Positions 50,416 through 62,039 of a DNA stretch of 64,000 nt are shown here, piece by piece. Both the position numbers and the translations under genes were made by a program. Within the stretch, counting starts at the first letter, position 1; every line of letters starts with the position of its first letter. The stretch is from Paraniabella ginsengisoli (GTDB taxonomy: Bacteria; Bacteroidota; Bacteroidia; Chitinophagales; Chitinophagaceae). The stretch spans positions 248,001 to 312,000 of the forward strand of contig NZ_JAKWBL010000002.1 in the NCBI RefSeq assembly GCF_022513635.1, in the 5' to 3' direction. The notes under the pieces are model-generated. The model did not search any database. It was not told the DNA's origin and saw only the letters and a program-made list of their open reading frames with translations.

Positions 50416-53060
50416 TTAAGGCATGCCCTGCATTCCACCCTGCATACTTTCCTGTTCGGATCTCATATTTTTACGCTTCAACAAAGAGGCATCAAACTTA
50501 CCAAAGCGATATGCAAAGTTGATGCTGAAAAATTGCTGGTCGCGTACCCGATATTGATGTTGATTGAAGAAACCCGAAGTTGTATAAATGTCGCTTACTC
50601 GGGTTTTGAAAATGTCGTTGCCACTCAATGTAACAGAAGCCGCTTTGCCTTTCAGGAATTCGTATTTTAAAGCCACATCTACTCCGTAAGTAGGCATATT
50701 ATAACCTTGCGCATTACCGCTCACGTTACCACCAAAACCACCACGGCCACCACCGCCTCCGCTTGATGATGACCCACCTGGAGCTAACACTGTTTTAGAA
50801 TTGTAATCTCCCGAAAGTTATAGTGTAAAGTTTTTAGGAAGCTTAAATGTATTGTTGATCTTGGCAAACCAGCTGTAGATCTGATCCGCTGTTGGTATAG
50901 AAGGATCGTCAATATTAATTTTTGATGTATAAATATTAAGGTTGCTGGTTATGTCCCACCATTTTGCGGGCGCATTTTTAGAAACTGCTTCAAAACCGCC
51001 AACAAAGCTGGAGTTGGCATTGATATAAGTATTAACTAATACAAGTTCATTAGTTAACGGATTAGTTTCTCTTGATTGGTACCTGGTAATTAAGCCGGAT
51101 GTATTCTTATAATAAGCGGAAAGAATCAGATTGTTGGCTTTGTCAAAATTCTTAGAGTAAGATAACTCAAGTGAATTTGTAAACTCCGGCCTTAAGTTTG
51201 GATTACCTCTGCTAAGATTTAATGAATCCGAATAATCTACAAAAGGAAATAGTTGAAAGAATCCTGGTCTGTTGATACGGCGGCTGTAGTTCAACTGTAA
51301 TTGCTGATCATTTGGTAATTCCTGAGATAAGAATATACTTGGGAAAAGGCTTACAGGATAGGAAATGCTGAAATTTGAAACCGTGTCAACTATATCTCCG
51401 TCTCTACCAGTGCTGCTGTAAACCGTTCCTTTATAGTCTGAGCTCTCCATACGTAAACCCAACTGATAGCCAAACTTCTGTCCAATTTTACTTGAAAATG
51501 TTGCATAGCTGGCATAGATCTGGTCTACATAATCAAATTTTGAAGAAAGAAGTGGTTGTGGAATCAGTACATTGCCTACTCCAACTAAGTTATAAATGTT
51601 ATTGCTCGATGTTTTTGTTTGGTTAAAACGAACGCCGGCTTCCAGTTTCGACTTTTCTGAAATCGGATTGGTGTAATCAACCTGTGCATTAAGCCTCTGA
51701 TTATTACCATTTCCGTTTTGCTGCTGAATGCTGGTATTAGTTAAAGGCCCATCGCTGGCTGCATAGTTATTATTGGTAATGATATTTACACTTTCGTTAT
51801 TGCTTCTGTTATATTGCCCATCTGCTGTAAGCTGGTGGCCGGTTTTTGGGAAATTATGAACAAACCCAAGTGAACCACCTTTCATGTTAAAATGAAAATT
51901 GGCATCAGCAGTTCTTAAAATACGGGACTGAATATCGTTTGCTCCAGCGATCGTATCAATTACGATATTACTATTGGTAAAGTTGTCAAATTTGCCATCA
52001 ACTGTCATTCCTGAAAGAGTTAATGTATTTCTGTTATCAAGAAGATAATCGAAACCGGCTCTGGCAAAAAGGAAACGGCCATCGCCAATTGCGCGATCTA
52101 CTTGACGTAAGTTTACAGTTGTGTCATTAAAAAAGGTGGAGCGTTCTGTTGTTCCGTCAGAAATGGTTTTGCGTTGGTTGTAACCAACATTGGCAAATAC
52201 GTTGAATTTTCCCTGGCGAACGTTGAGGTTGCCGCCAAAATTATAGCGCCCACGTTCGTCAATGCCTGCACGCAGCGAACCGTTGTAGCCAACAGTCCTG
52301 GTTTTTTCAATACTATATTAAGAATACCAGCGGTACCGCCCGACGCATCGAACTTTGCAGAAGGATTGGTGATCACTTCCACGCTTGCGATCTGATCTGC
52401 CGGTATCTGGTCCAATGTAAGTGTTGTGGGGCGCCCATCAACAAAAATTTGCGGACTTGCATTTCGAATGCTTATGTTTCCATCTATATCAACATTTACA
52501 GAAGGCACATTTTTAAGAACATCTGTTGCTGTACCACCCGCAGATGTCAGATTATTTTCTACATTATAAATTTTTCTATCTATTCCTAACTGAACCGCAG
52601 GTTTACCGCCGGTAACAGTTACACCTTGCAATACTTCCACATCAGCAGCCAGTTTAATATTTCCCATGTCTTTATCAAGGGCCGCCATCACTGCGCTCAT
52701 ATCAACCTTTCCGCCAGTCATCATTTTCCGGTCTATAAAGGAGAACGCCTTGGAATAAGTTGTATGGCCTAATCCTGAAATGACCAGTTTATATTGTGCC
52801 ATAGCTGGAATGCCAGTTACTCTAAAATCGCCATTTGCTGAAGCAAGGGCGCCAGTCACTAAAACCTCCTGCTGCTTTTGCGTAGTAGAGTCCATTTTAG
52901 TTTGAAATAATTGAATGGTTGCGGCATCAATACCTTTACCGCTTGCCGAGTCAACAACTTTACCATAAATACTGCCCATTGGCATTTGACCATTTCCGCC
53001 AACCTGAGCTATTGCCGAACCTGTAAAAAACAAAGCCAGAACTAAAATAAAATTTCGCAT
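50416..53060 (-). CDS. Outer-membrane receptor with carboxypeptidase-like and plug domains (one frame break, one in-frame stop)
   Basis: About 881 residues. Signal peptide (MRNFILVLALFFTGSAIAQ), a carboxypeptidase-regulatory-like domain (GSIYGKVVDSASGKGID), a plug (NVPSVNVDIDGNISIR, FVDGRPTTLTLDQIP) and a 22-strand-type barrel of the outer_membrane_beta-barrel family (PF14905). The frame breaks in an A run near 52305. A TAA at 50818-50820 interrupts the barrel in frame, between KLPKNFTL and LSGDYNSK. A Gly/Ser-rich loop (SSSSGGGGGRGGFGG) and a Met-rich end (MQGGMQGMP) are unusual. No SusD partner, so the ligand is not evident. Confidence 0.85.
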
Positions 53061-53185
53061 TTTCAAGAGATTTGAGGTTTAGACGTGAAAAAGACATTTA
53101 ACTTGTACGGATACAAGTATTAATATATGAACGCAGAAATTCCGGTTTAAATGGAAAGTGGTCTAAAGAGATGCATTTATTCTAA

Positions 53186-53740
53186 TTATTGAATTGCATA
53201 GAACAGAAGCAAATTGACAGCGCCAATTATAAAACCCAGCAGCAAGCCGGTATATCCGAAACGCTGCATTGTGCCAGAAAGGTTTTCTTTTAGAATAACA
53301 GTTATATCCGTTTTATCGATTTCTGCCTGAATCGTTTTAGATATATTGATCTTTTCTTTCAGATTGCTCAAAATAGTAGTCATCACTTTAGGGAAAAGTG
53401 CTCTTAGCTGATTGATGAATACTTCTTTTATTTTGTCTGTAGTTTTATTGCCCACAAACATTGCCAACATCGGAATTTCCTGAGGTAACTTAACACTTAA
53501 GAACTCATCTATATGGGTCTCGATCATTGGCATAGCTTTTTCCACCAGTTCGGGATTGCCAATTTGTTCTTCTAATTTCGAAAAAGGTAAAACAGATTCG
53601 ATTTTACTACCTAAAGTAGCAGAAAGTTGATCTTTTTTCTTAGGCAGGTAATTGTAGAGCAAATATCGTCCGGCAAGAATATTAAACAACCAGCCAATAA
53701 GAGCAGAAATTAAAGGGATTGAAAACATCCATGGGTTCAT
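53186..53740 (-). CDS. DUF445 membrane protein
   Basis: Uninterrupted, 184 residues. N-terminal membrane segment (FSIPLISALIGWLFNILAG), a soluble helical middle (IETHIDEFLSVKLPQEIPM) and a C-terminal membrane segment (YTGLLLGFIIGAVNLLLFYA), the DUF445 plan in which the ends sit in the membrane. Function unknown. Downstream of tRNA-His on the same strand. Confidence 0.82.
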   Translation of the reverse strand: MNPWMFSIPLISALIGWLFNILAGRYLLYNYLPKKKDQLSATLGSKIESVLPFSKLEEQIGNPELVEKAMPMIETHIDEFLSVKLPQEIPMLAMFVGNKTTDKIKEVFINQLRALFPKVMTTILSNLKEKINISKTIQAEIDKTDITVILKENLSGTMQRFGYTGLLLGFIIGAVNLLLFYAIQ

Positions 53741-53759
53741 AGAAAATGCTTAATAAAAA

Positions 53760-53782
53760 ACCCTGAACAAAGCATTCAGGGT
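53760..53782 (-). terminator. Intrinsic terminator after tRNA-His
   Basis: Eight-base stem ACCCTGAA / TTCAGGGT with a seven-base loop; on the minus strand T-rich sequence follows. It separates the tRNA from the DUF445 gene. Confidence 0.85.
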
Positions 53783-53788
53783 GTAATG

Positions 53789-53863
53789 GGTGGATGACCG
53801 GTCTCGAACCGGCGACCTTCTGAACCACAATCAGATGCTCTAACCAACTGAGCTACAACCACC
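53789..53863 (-). tRNA. tRNA-His (GTG anticodon)
   Basis: Cloverleaf with D arm AGCTCAGTTGGTTAGAGC, anticodon loop TTGTGGT (GTG reads His codons) and T arm CGCCGGTTCGAGACCGG. G at position -1 pairs with C at 73, the identity element of tRNA-His. The acceptor stem has one T-T mismatch at the fifth pair, which may be a sequence error. A full CCA end is not encoded. Confidence 0.93.
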
Positions 53864-54099
53864 ATTTTATCGGGATGCAAATGTAGGAAAAAAATATATG
53901 GCATGAAATTTTTAGTAATATCTTTTAAAAACATTTTATCTGTTGTTTAGCTTGTTTAATATGGCAAAGAAATTCTTTTAAGTCCCTTAAAGCGTTGGTG
54001 ATATCTTCAAGGTTCTAAATCTTTTCTTAAATAGTTTCAATAAGAATTTGATTAATGTTAATTTTGATTGTGCAAAAATTTATAAAATACATATTTAAT

Positions 54100-56222
54100 A
54101 TGAAGAGGTTACCGTTTTTGATACTACTGATTATTGTGGCAGGTTCTTTTTCGCATTTAAGAATAAATTTATCTCAAATAATACAGCAGATGGAAAATAT
54201 GAATTGATCATGACGATGGTTGCCAAACTATTGTCACAAGGTCACTACGATCCAAAAGCGATTAATGATGAGTTTTCTGAAAAGGTTTTCAATAAATTTC
54301 TTGAAGACCTCGATCCTAAAAAGAATATTTTCTTAAAAAGTGATGTTGATTCATTAGCAAAATTATATTCGAAAAGTATTGACGATGAATTGAATGGCGC
54401 GCCAGTAGCTAGTTTTATTGGCGTGTCTAAAGTTTTTGATCAAAGAATTGCGGAGTCGGTTCAGTGGAAAAATGCTTTGCTCGAAAAACCATTTGATTTT
54501 ACAATTGATGAAACAGCTGAACTGAATGGCAAAAAGCTCTTGTATCCTGCTAATCAGCAGGAACGCAAGGACAGATGGCGCAAAATGCTTAAATATTATG
54601 CATTAGAGCGTTATGTGGATTTACAGGAAGCCAAAGGTTCTTTAAAATCAGATAAGAACAATACACAGTTAGAAAAAGAAGCCAGAGAGAAGATCGACAC
54701 GATGATGACGCGTATGTTTGACCGTTACAAAGTGAAGTTCACTGAAGAAGATAAATTTAATCTGTTTGTAGATAATATAACTACTGCGATGGATCCGCAC
54801 ACAGAATTCTTTCCACCTGCAGACAAGCGTTATTTTGATGAAGAATTAAGCGGAAGTTTTTTTGGAATAGGAGCCGGCCTTCAATATTCAGAAGGGGTGG
54901 TGAAAATTATCAGCATTAACGCAGGCAGTCCCGCAGCAAAATCGGGACAATTAGCGCCGGGCGATATTATAACAAAGGTGGCTCAAGGGGCAGATGGTGA
55001 ACCTTTAGACATGTTGGGTTATGATGTGCAGGATGCGGTAAAAATTATTCGTGGAAAAGAAGGTACAACGGTTAGGTTAACCATAAAAAAACCTGATGGT
55101 ACAATTAAGGAAGTTTCATTAGTCAGAGCAAAAATTGACAATGATATTGATACTTATGCCAGAAGCGCGATTATAAAAGATAGCGTAAAAAATACGAAAC
55201 TAGGAATCATTTACTTACCTGAATTTTATACTCCGTTCCAAGATCCGAATGGAAGAAGGAGTTTTACTGATGTCGCTCGCGAAGTTCAAAAACTGAAAGA
55301 TGAAAAAGTCGACGGCATTATAATGGACTTACGCAGAAACGGTGGTGGTTCTTTATATGATGTGGTACAGATGGTTGGATTATTTATAAAAGAAGGCCCC
55401 ATAGTTCAGGTAAAAGACAGGGTTTCTGGCCCTCAGGTTTTAAAGGATGAAGATAATTCTGTACTTTACACGGGTCCGCTTGCGGTAATGGTAGATGAAT
55501 TCAGTGCTTCAGCTTCTGAAATATTCGCTGCTGCTATTCAGGATTACGGAAGGGGAGTTATTATCGGAAGTACTTCTACTTATGGAAAAGGCACAGTTCA
55601 GCAAAATATCGGTTTAGACCATACCGGTTTTAAAAGAGACGGAGATGGAGATCTAGGTGCAGTTAAGCTCACATTAAGAAAATTCTATCGTATTAGTGGC
55701 GGTTCTACACAATTAAAAGGTGTAGAATCCGATATAGTGCTTCCTACCCAATTCGAATCTTTAAAACTTAGAGAAAAGGACAATGAATATGCTTTGCAGT
55801 ATGATGAAATACCCAAATCTAATTTTACACCTTGGAGTTCTAAATATGATATTAATACGCTTAAACAATTGAGTAATGCCCGGTTAAAAAAAGATAGTTC
55901 ATTTCAAACCATATTAAAAAACAGATCTTGGTTGGCCAATGAGAATGAAAGAAGCTATCCGCTGAATATTGCTCAATATAAAGCTGATAAGAAGGCCATA
56001 AAAGCCAAAGCTGATCAGATTATTGCAGCCCAAAAGCTGAAAAAACAATTGAATGTATCACTTTTACCGTTGGAGTTGGCGAAATATGAAAAAGATGAAA
56101 ATAAGCAGGAGCGCTTAAAACTCTGGATCAAATCGCTTAGCGATGACATCTACTTGAAACAAGCAGGAGAGGTAATGGATGATATGATTGTTGAAGCCAA
56201 AAATTTTGCGATGGCGAAGTAA
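54100..56222 (+). CDS. prc: C-terminal processing (tail-specific) protease (one frame break)
   Basis: Periplasmic S41 protease of about 707 residues. The ATG at 54100 gives an N-terminal membrane anchor (LPFLILLIIVAG); the frame breaks near 54143 in a T run. A DUF3340-like N-terminal region, PDZ domain (GIGAGLQYSEGVVKI, GSPAAKSGQLAPGDII) and the S41 core follow, with the catalytic Ser in VDEFSASASEIFAAA and the Lys in STYGKGTVQ. Substrates are unknown; roles in lipoprotein and envelope protein turnover are typical. Confidence 0.93.
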
Positions 56223-56247
56223 AATAAAACGCATTAATAATGAATTA

Positions 56248-56275
56248 AAATCCACTGTATAGCAGTGGATTTTTT
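56248..56275 (+). terminator. Intrinsic terminator after prc
   Basis: Ten-base stem AAATCCACTG / CAGTGGATTT with a five-base loop and a T-rich tail, 25 bases after the stop. Confidence 0.88.
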
Positions 56276-56315
56276 GGATTGTGTAAAAAAACTTAGAAAA
56301 AACATAGCCAACCCT

Positions 56316-56323
56316 TAAATTTG
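56316..56323 (+). promoter_or_regulatory. -7 promoter element of the polysaccharide operon
   Basis: TAAATTTG, exact TAnnTTTG match, 35 bases before the wza ATG and just after the prc terminator, so it marks the start of a new transcription unit. Confidence 0.5.
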
Positions 56324-56358
56324 CACGCAATTTGCTAGTAGCAAGCGTCCTTAATCTT

Positions 56359-57196
56359 ATGACAAATATGAAAGTAAAAAACCTGTCTTTTTTAACTATA
56401 GGAGTTGCGGCTTGCCTGATATACTTAGCGGCCTGCACGCCACAGCGTAATTTGGTATATTTCAGCAATCTACCCCCTACAGGCGACACGATGCAGATAG
56501 CTAATAGAGGCAGCAAAAATTGAAAAGGGGGATATTTTAGGCATTACTATCACAACTTTAAATCCCGAATATAACCAGCTGTTTAATTCAGGGGCTGTGT
56601 CGCAATCCTTAATTACCTCTCAAGGGGCCAATTCTGGTGCAATAAATTCTGTTAATTCCAACAACTTTGATGTAACACGTAATGGCTTCCAGGTGGATGA
56701 AAATGGGGCAGTAAACCTTCCTATTTTAGGGAAGCAAAATTTAGCAGGTTTAACCAGGAAGGAAGCTCAGGATATGTTAACTACGGAAGTTGCAAAAACT
56801 GCAAAAGACCCTATTGTAAATGTGAAATTTTTAAATTACAAAGTAACTGTTATTGGCGAGGTTACGCGCCCCGGATCGTTTACTATTCCTGATGAAAGGG
56901 TGAATGTACTGGAAGCCTTGGGTATGGCTGGTGATATGACCCCGTTTTCGGTTAGGGATAGTGTGTTGGTCATCCGTGAAAAAGATGGAGTACGTTCCAT
57001 GCAACGCATTAATTTAAATGACAAAAATGTATTTAACTCCCCATATTTTTATCTACAGCAAAATGATGTGGTGTATGTGCAGCCGGAAAATAAATTAAAA
57101 TCAAGACAGGCTGGCGGTGATAACCTTCGGGTATGGTCAATGGTTCTTACTGGGATATCTGTACTTTCTCTAGCCTTATTCAGATTTATAGAATAA
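56359..57196 (+). CDS. wza: Polysaccharide export lipoprotein, Wza-like (one frame break)
   Basis: Outer-membrane export channel subunit for a Wzx/Wzy polysaccharide, about 278 residues. Lipobox IYLAACTPQ; then the polysaccharide export domain (KGDILGITITTLNPEYNQLF, GAVNLPILGKQNLAGLTRKEA) and SLBB-like domains (YKVTVIGEVTRPGSF, VNVLEALGMAGDM). One C-terminal membrane helix. The frame breaks near 56512, where one G seems extra. First gene of the operon that continues with wzc. Confidence 0.9.
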
Positions 57197-57247
57197 AATT
57201 TTGATTTAGCATCTAAATAATGCCCTTTTTAATATAATGAAAATTAA

Positions 57248-59620
57248 ATGATTGAAGATCAGGTTTATAATCAACCAGAAACTAATTTAAAAGCTGAAAT
57301 AACCCGATATACCAGAAATTGGTATTGGTTTGTATTGGGTATAATTGGCTGCTTATCTCTAGCGTTCCTTTATTTAAGGTACACAACACCCGTTTATCAA
57401 ACATCTGCTGAATTGTTAGTAAAAGACGACAAAAAGGGAGGGGCTACAGATGCGATGGGTACCGCATTTCAGGATCTTGGACTTTTAGGAGGAGGAAAAA
57501 ACGTAGACAATGAAATTCGTGTGTTAAAGAGTAAAAGTTTACTGGAACGCACTTTAAGAAAGCTTCCAAGTTTACAACCAACACAATTTGTAGAGGGAAA
57601 TATACGCACATCTGAAGCATATGGTGGCAATGTTCCTTTTATTGTTAAAATAGATACTTTATTCGAAGATTCTTTAAGTAACAATACTATTGGAATTTTT
57701 AAAATAAGTGTGAAAGATGATAAAACATCTTACCTATTTACTAATACAAAAGGTCAAGCCAAAGAATTCAAATTTGGACAAAAAATTGTGACTAATTTTG
57801 GAAGATTTTCGGTAGCTCCCAATCCAGATTTTAAATTTACAGGCGATAATTATATTATTAAATTTAATAATATAAAAGATTACGCTGCTAGTTACAATAA
57901 TAAAATATCAGTAGAGGCTAGTGCTCAACAAACGAGTACAATTATTATTAGTGTAAAAGATCCAGTACCTGCCAAATCTGTGGACATAATTAATAAGTTA
58001 ATTGGTATACAACCAAGATGCCATTGACGATAAAAATATAGTATCTCAGAATACGATCGCTTTTATTGATGATCGTTTGCGCACTTTAGTTAGTGAACTT
58101 TCTGGTGTTGAAAAGCGAGTATCATCTTTTAAAGAAAAGAATACCATTACCGATGTTACGTCAGATATAAATCAATATTTTACACAAACTCAAGGGTTAT
58201 ATCAAAAGCTAGAAGAAACCAAACTTCAATCATCTATTTTGGGTTCATTACAAGCATATATCTCCAAAACCGAAAATCAACATTCCATGGTTCCCACTTC
58301 TCTGGGAATTCAGGATCCTACATTAAATGGTCTTATTCAGTCTTTTAACGATTTGCAGCTAAAGCGCCAACAATCTCTGGCAACTATCGAACCCAGTAAT
58401 ATTCTTATTCAGAATATAGATAAAAGTTTAAAAAATATACGAGCGAGTATTAGTGAAAACATTAAAAATTTGCGTAGAGGTGTAGCTGTTACGCAAAATG
58501 AGGTTAACAATGATTATAGTCAGTTTCAAGCAAAAATCAAAACAATACCAGCGGTAGAAAGGCAATTATTAGAAATTCAGAGGGAACAGGGTATCAAACA
58601 AAGCATTTATCAATACTTGTTACAGAAGAAAGAGGAGTCGTTGATTTCTTTGGCTGCTACGGTTTCTAATTCTCGAATTATTGACGAAACTGCCTCTGAA
58701 GACGCCCCTGTATCTCCCAAAAAGCTAATAATTTATGTGTTGGCTTTTTCTGCCGGCTTACTACTTCCGTTTGCTGTACTGTATGTTTCTGATATATTGA
58801 ATGATAAAGTTCAACTTCAGAAGGACATATTGTCCAGAACAAATATTCCTATTCTTGGTGAAATTATGCACGCAAAATCAGAAGACGAATTGGTAGTCAA
58901 AGAAAATTCGCGTACACCGATATCTGAAATGTTCAGACTTGTTAGAAGTAATTTGAAATTTGCAGTAGCTGGGAAAGATGATAAGGTGATTATGGTTACA
59001 TCAAGCATGTCAGGTGAGGGTAAAACGTTCTTCTGTACAAATTTAGGTGCAAGTCTTGCTTTAAGTGGTAAAAAACGGTAATGCTCGAGTTCGATTTAAG
59101 AAAACCTAAGCTATTACGCGGGTTAAATATTAGTTCTAAAAACGGCATTTCTAATTTTGTAATCAATAACAGCCTGTCTGTAAAAGAACTATTGCAACCT
59201 GTTGCCAAAGTAAAAGACCTCTATGTAATTGGTGCCGGCCCCACACCGCCGAACCCTTCTGAATTATTATTAAGCGAACGCATTACAGAGTTGATTGAAA
59301 CATTAAAAAAGGAATTTGATCATGTGATTATCGATTCACCTCCCGTAGGACAGGTTTCTGATGCTTTTACTCTTGGAAGATTCGGAAATATTAGCGCCTA
59401 TGTAGTACGGTATAATTTTACATTTAAAGAACAGCTTAATATAGTACAAGATATTTATGCTAATAAAAAACTGAGTAACTTAATGATTGTGCTTAATGAT
59501 GCTAAACCGAAAAATTCCTATGGTTATGGATATGGTTACGGATACGGATACGGGTATGGTGCTGATAATTCAACAAAGCAAACAATTTTAGGAAAAATTA
59601 AAAAATGGATAGGGCGATAA
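57248..59620 (+). CDS. wzc: Bacterial tyrosine kinase / chain-length regulator, Wzc-like (two frame breaks)
   Basis: Inner-membrane BY-kinase of about 790 residues that regulates polymerisation and export. N-terminal Wzz domain between two membrane segments (WYWFVLGIIGCLSLAFLYL and LIIYVLAFSAGLLLPFAVLYV), coiled coil between them, and a C-terminal kinase: SSMSGEGKTFFCTNL (Walker A), EFDLRKPKLLRG (Walker A'), HVIIDSPPVGQ (Walker B). The tail is an alternating Gly-Tyr run of seven tyrosines, the autophosphorylated cluster. Breaks near 58009 and 59077. Confidence 0.93.
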
Positions 59621-59649
59621 GAAGCGTCAAGATTTGAGAAACAATTGTT

Positions 59650-60632
59650 ATGAAAAATATTTTAATAACAGGCGGTGCAGGCTTTATAGGGTCTAATCTG
59701 ACTGAATACTTTTTAGGTAAAAATTATGGTGTAAGGGTTTTGGATAATTTTTCTACCGGACATCGACATAATCTGAAGGCTTTTTTAACAATCCAAATTT
59801 TGAACTGATTGAAGGCGACATTAGAGATTTAGAGATTTGTAATCGAGCGGTGAAAGGCGTAGACTATATATTACATCAAGCGGCATTAGGGTCGGTTCCC
59901 CGTTCTATCAAAGATCCTATTACTACAAATGAAGTGAATATTACAGGTTTTTTAAATATGTTAGTTGCTGCCAGGGATAATCAAATCAAAAGATTTGTAT
60001 ATGCGGCATCATCTTCAACCTACGGAGATAGCGAGGCCTTACCAAAAGTAGAAGCCCAGATTGGTAAACCCTTGTCGCCTTACGCAATAACAAAATTTGT
60101 GAATGAGTTGTATGCGGATATCTTTAGTCGCACTTATGGTTTAGAAACTATTGGTCTCCGTTATTTTAATGTATTTGGCCGAAGGCAAGATCCTAATGGT
60201 GCTTATGCAGCAGTGATACCTTTGTTTGTAAAGCAATTAATGAGCCATCAAAGCCCAGTTATTAATGGTACCGGTGAATATTCGCGCGACTTTACTTACA
60301 TTGACAATGTGATTCAAATGAACGAATTAGCAATGCTTACCTCAAATCCCGATGCTGTTAACACCGTTTACAATACAGCCGTTGGAGATCGTATTACATT
60401 AAACCAGTTTATTGAATTATTGAAAAAATATTTAGGTGGTTACGATTCAAATATTTCAAACATTCCTGTTGTATATGGCCCACTAAGAACTGGTGATATT
60501 CCGCATTCGCAAGCCAGCATCTCTAAAGCTCAAGAACTGCTTAACTATACACCCTCTCACCATTTTTCGGAAGGGCTAAAAATAGCGGTAGAATGGTATT
60601 GGGATAATCTGAAAGAAGAAATAAAAAATTGA
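59650..60632 (+). CDS. UDP-sugar 4-epimerase, WbpP/TviC-like SDR (one frame break)
   Basis: About 327 residues. Extended short-chain dehydrogenase: [14 protein letters not shown] (4-17), the catalytic [13 protein letters not shown] with Ser, and [12 protein letters not shown] with Tyr and Lys; [22 protein letters not shown] is the WbpP-type substrate region. It likely interconverts UDP-GlcNAc/GalNAc or their uronic acids. The frame breaks in a T6 run near 59784; repair gives [16 protein letters not shown]. Paired with the dehydrogenase gene four bases downstream. Confidence 0.9.
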
Positions 60633-60636
60633 ATGT

Positions 60637-61925
60637 ATGTTAGAAAAAAAAATTGCCGTAATCGGCTTGGGTTATGTAGGTCTGCCATTGGCGCGTTTAT
60701 TTGCTACTAAATATTCCGTAATTGGTTTTGATATTAATAAAACTCGTATAAATGAATTAAACTCTGGCCATGACAGTACATTAGAGGTAGAGGATGATAT
60801 TTTAAAAGCTGTATTAAAAACGGATAATATATCAAAAGGCGGTGGCTTATATTGCACGGCTGCATTAGATGAAATAAAAAATGCAGATATATATATAATT
60901 ACGGTTCCTACTCCTGTAGATAAAAATAATCGTCCGGATCTAACACCGTTGTATAAGGCCAGTGAAACTGTGGGAAAAGTTTTAAAGAAGGGAGATATTG
61001 TTATTTATGAATCGACAGTGTACCCAGGCGTCACTGAAGAAGAGTGTGTACCAGTATTGGAGAAAACATCAGGTTTAAAATACAATGAAGATTTTTTTGC
61101 AGGCTATTCGCCCGAAAGAATCAATCCCGGAGATAAGGAACATACCGTTGAAAAAATATTAAAAGTTACTTCCGGATCGACCCCTGAAATAGGCAAGGTA
61201 GTAAATGATTTATATAAATCAGTGATCACCGCCGGAACTCATCTGGCTCCCACTATTCAAGTTGCTGAAGCGGCCAAAGTGATCGAAAATTCTCAAAGAG
61301 ATATCAATATTGCATTTGTAAACGAGTTGGCGAAAATATTTAATCGGATGGGTATTAATACTCATGATGTTTTAGCTGCTGCTGGTACCAAGTGGAATTT
61401 TTTGCCTTTTAAACCAGGGTTAGTTGGCGGACATTGTATAGGCGTAGATCCTTACTATTTGGCACAGCGTGCCCAGGAGTTTGGTTACCATCCTGAAATT
61501 ATTTTAGCGGGGCGACGTTTGAATGATAGCATGGGTAGCTATATAGCGAATGAAGTGATCAAATTAATGATAAAGAGAGATATTACAGTTAAAAAATCGG
61601 AGATCTTAGTATTAGGAGTCACCTTTAAGGAAAACTGCCCAGATGTACGTAATACAAAAGTGGTTGATATTTTAAATACGTTAAAGGAATATGATACTAA
61701 TATTACTGTTTATGACCCTTGGGCTGATCCGGTCCAAGTAGAGCATGAATACGGATGGAAATCGGTTAAAGAAATTGAACCGAAAAAAAATATGAGGCAA
61801 TATTATTAGCTGTAGCTCATAAAGATTTTGAGGATATGGATTTTGCTTCAATGCTAAAAAGTGGGGCGATTGTTTATGATGTTAAAGGATGTCTAAAAAA
61901 GGAAGATAAAAATGGAGGATTATAG
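60637..61925 (+). CDS. UDP-N-acetyl-hexosamine 6-dehydrogenase, WbpO/TviB-like (one frame break)
   Basis: About 429 residues. Oxidises C6 of a UDP-HexNAc to the uronic acid with [16 protein letters not shown] (7-19), [29 protein letters not shown] (active-site helper), [17 protein letters not shown] and [16 protein letters not shown] match the WbpO/VipA group. The catalytic Cys is in GGHCIG. The frame breaks in an A8 run near 61790; repair gives [17 protein letters not shown] and the stop at 61923-61925. Acts with the epimerase to make a uronic amino sugar such as UDP-GalNAcA. Confidence 0.92.
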
Positions 61926-62039
61926 GCAGTAATAAATCTTAAGTATGTTGAAATTAGCGGATACTGTCGTACGAGAAGAGTTTTTTGTATTGAAAAGTTT
62001 TAAATGATATAAAAACTTTTATTTGTACATATAATTGTA

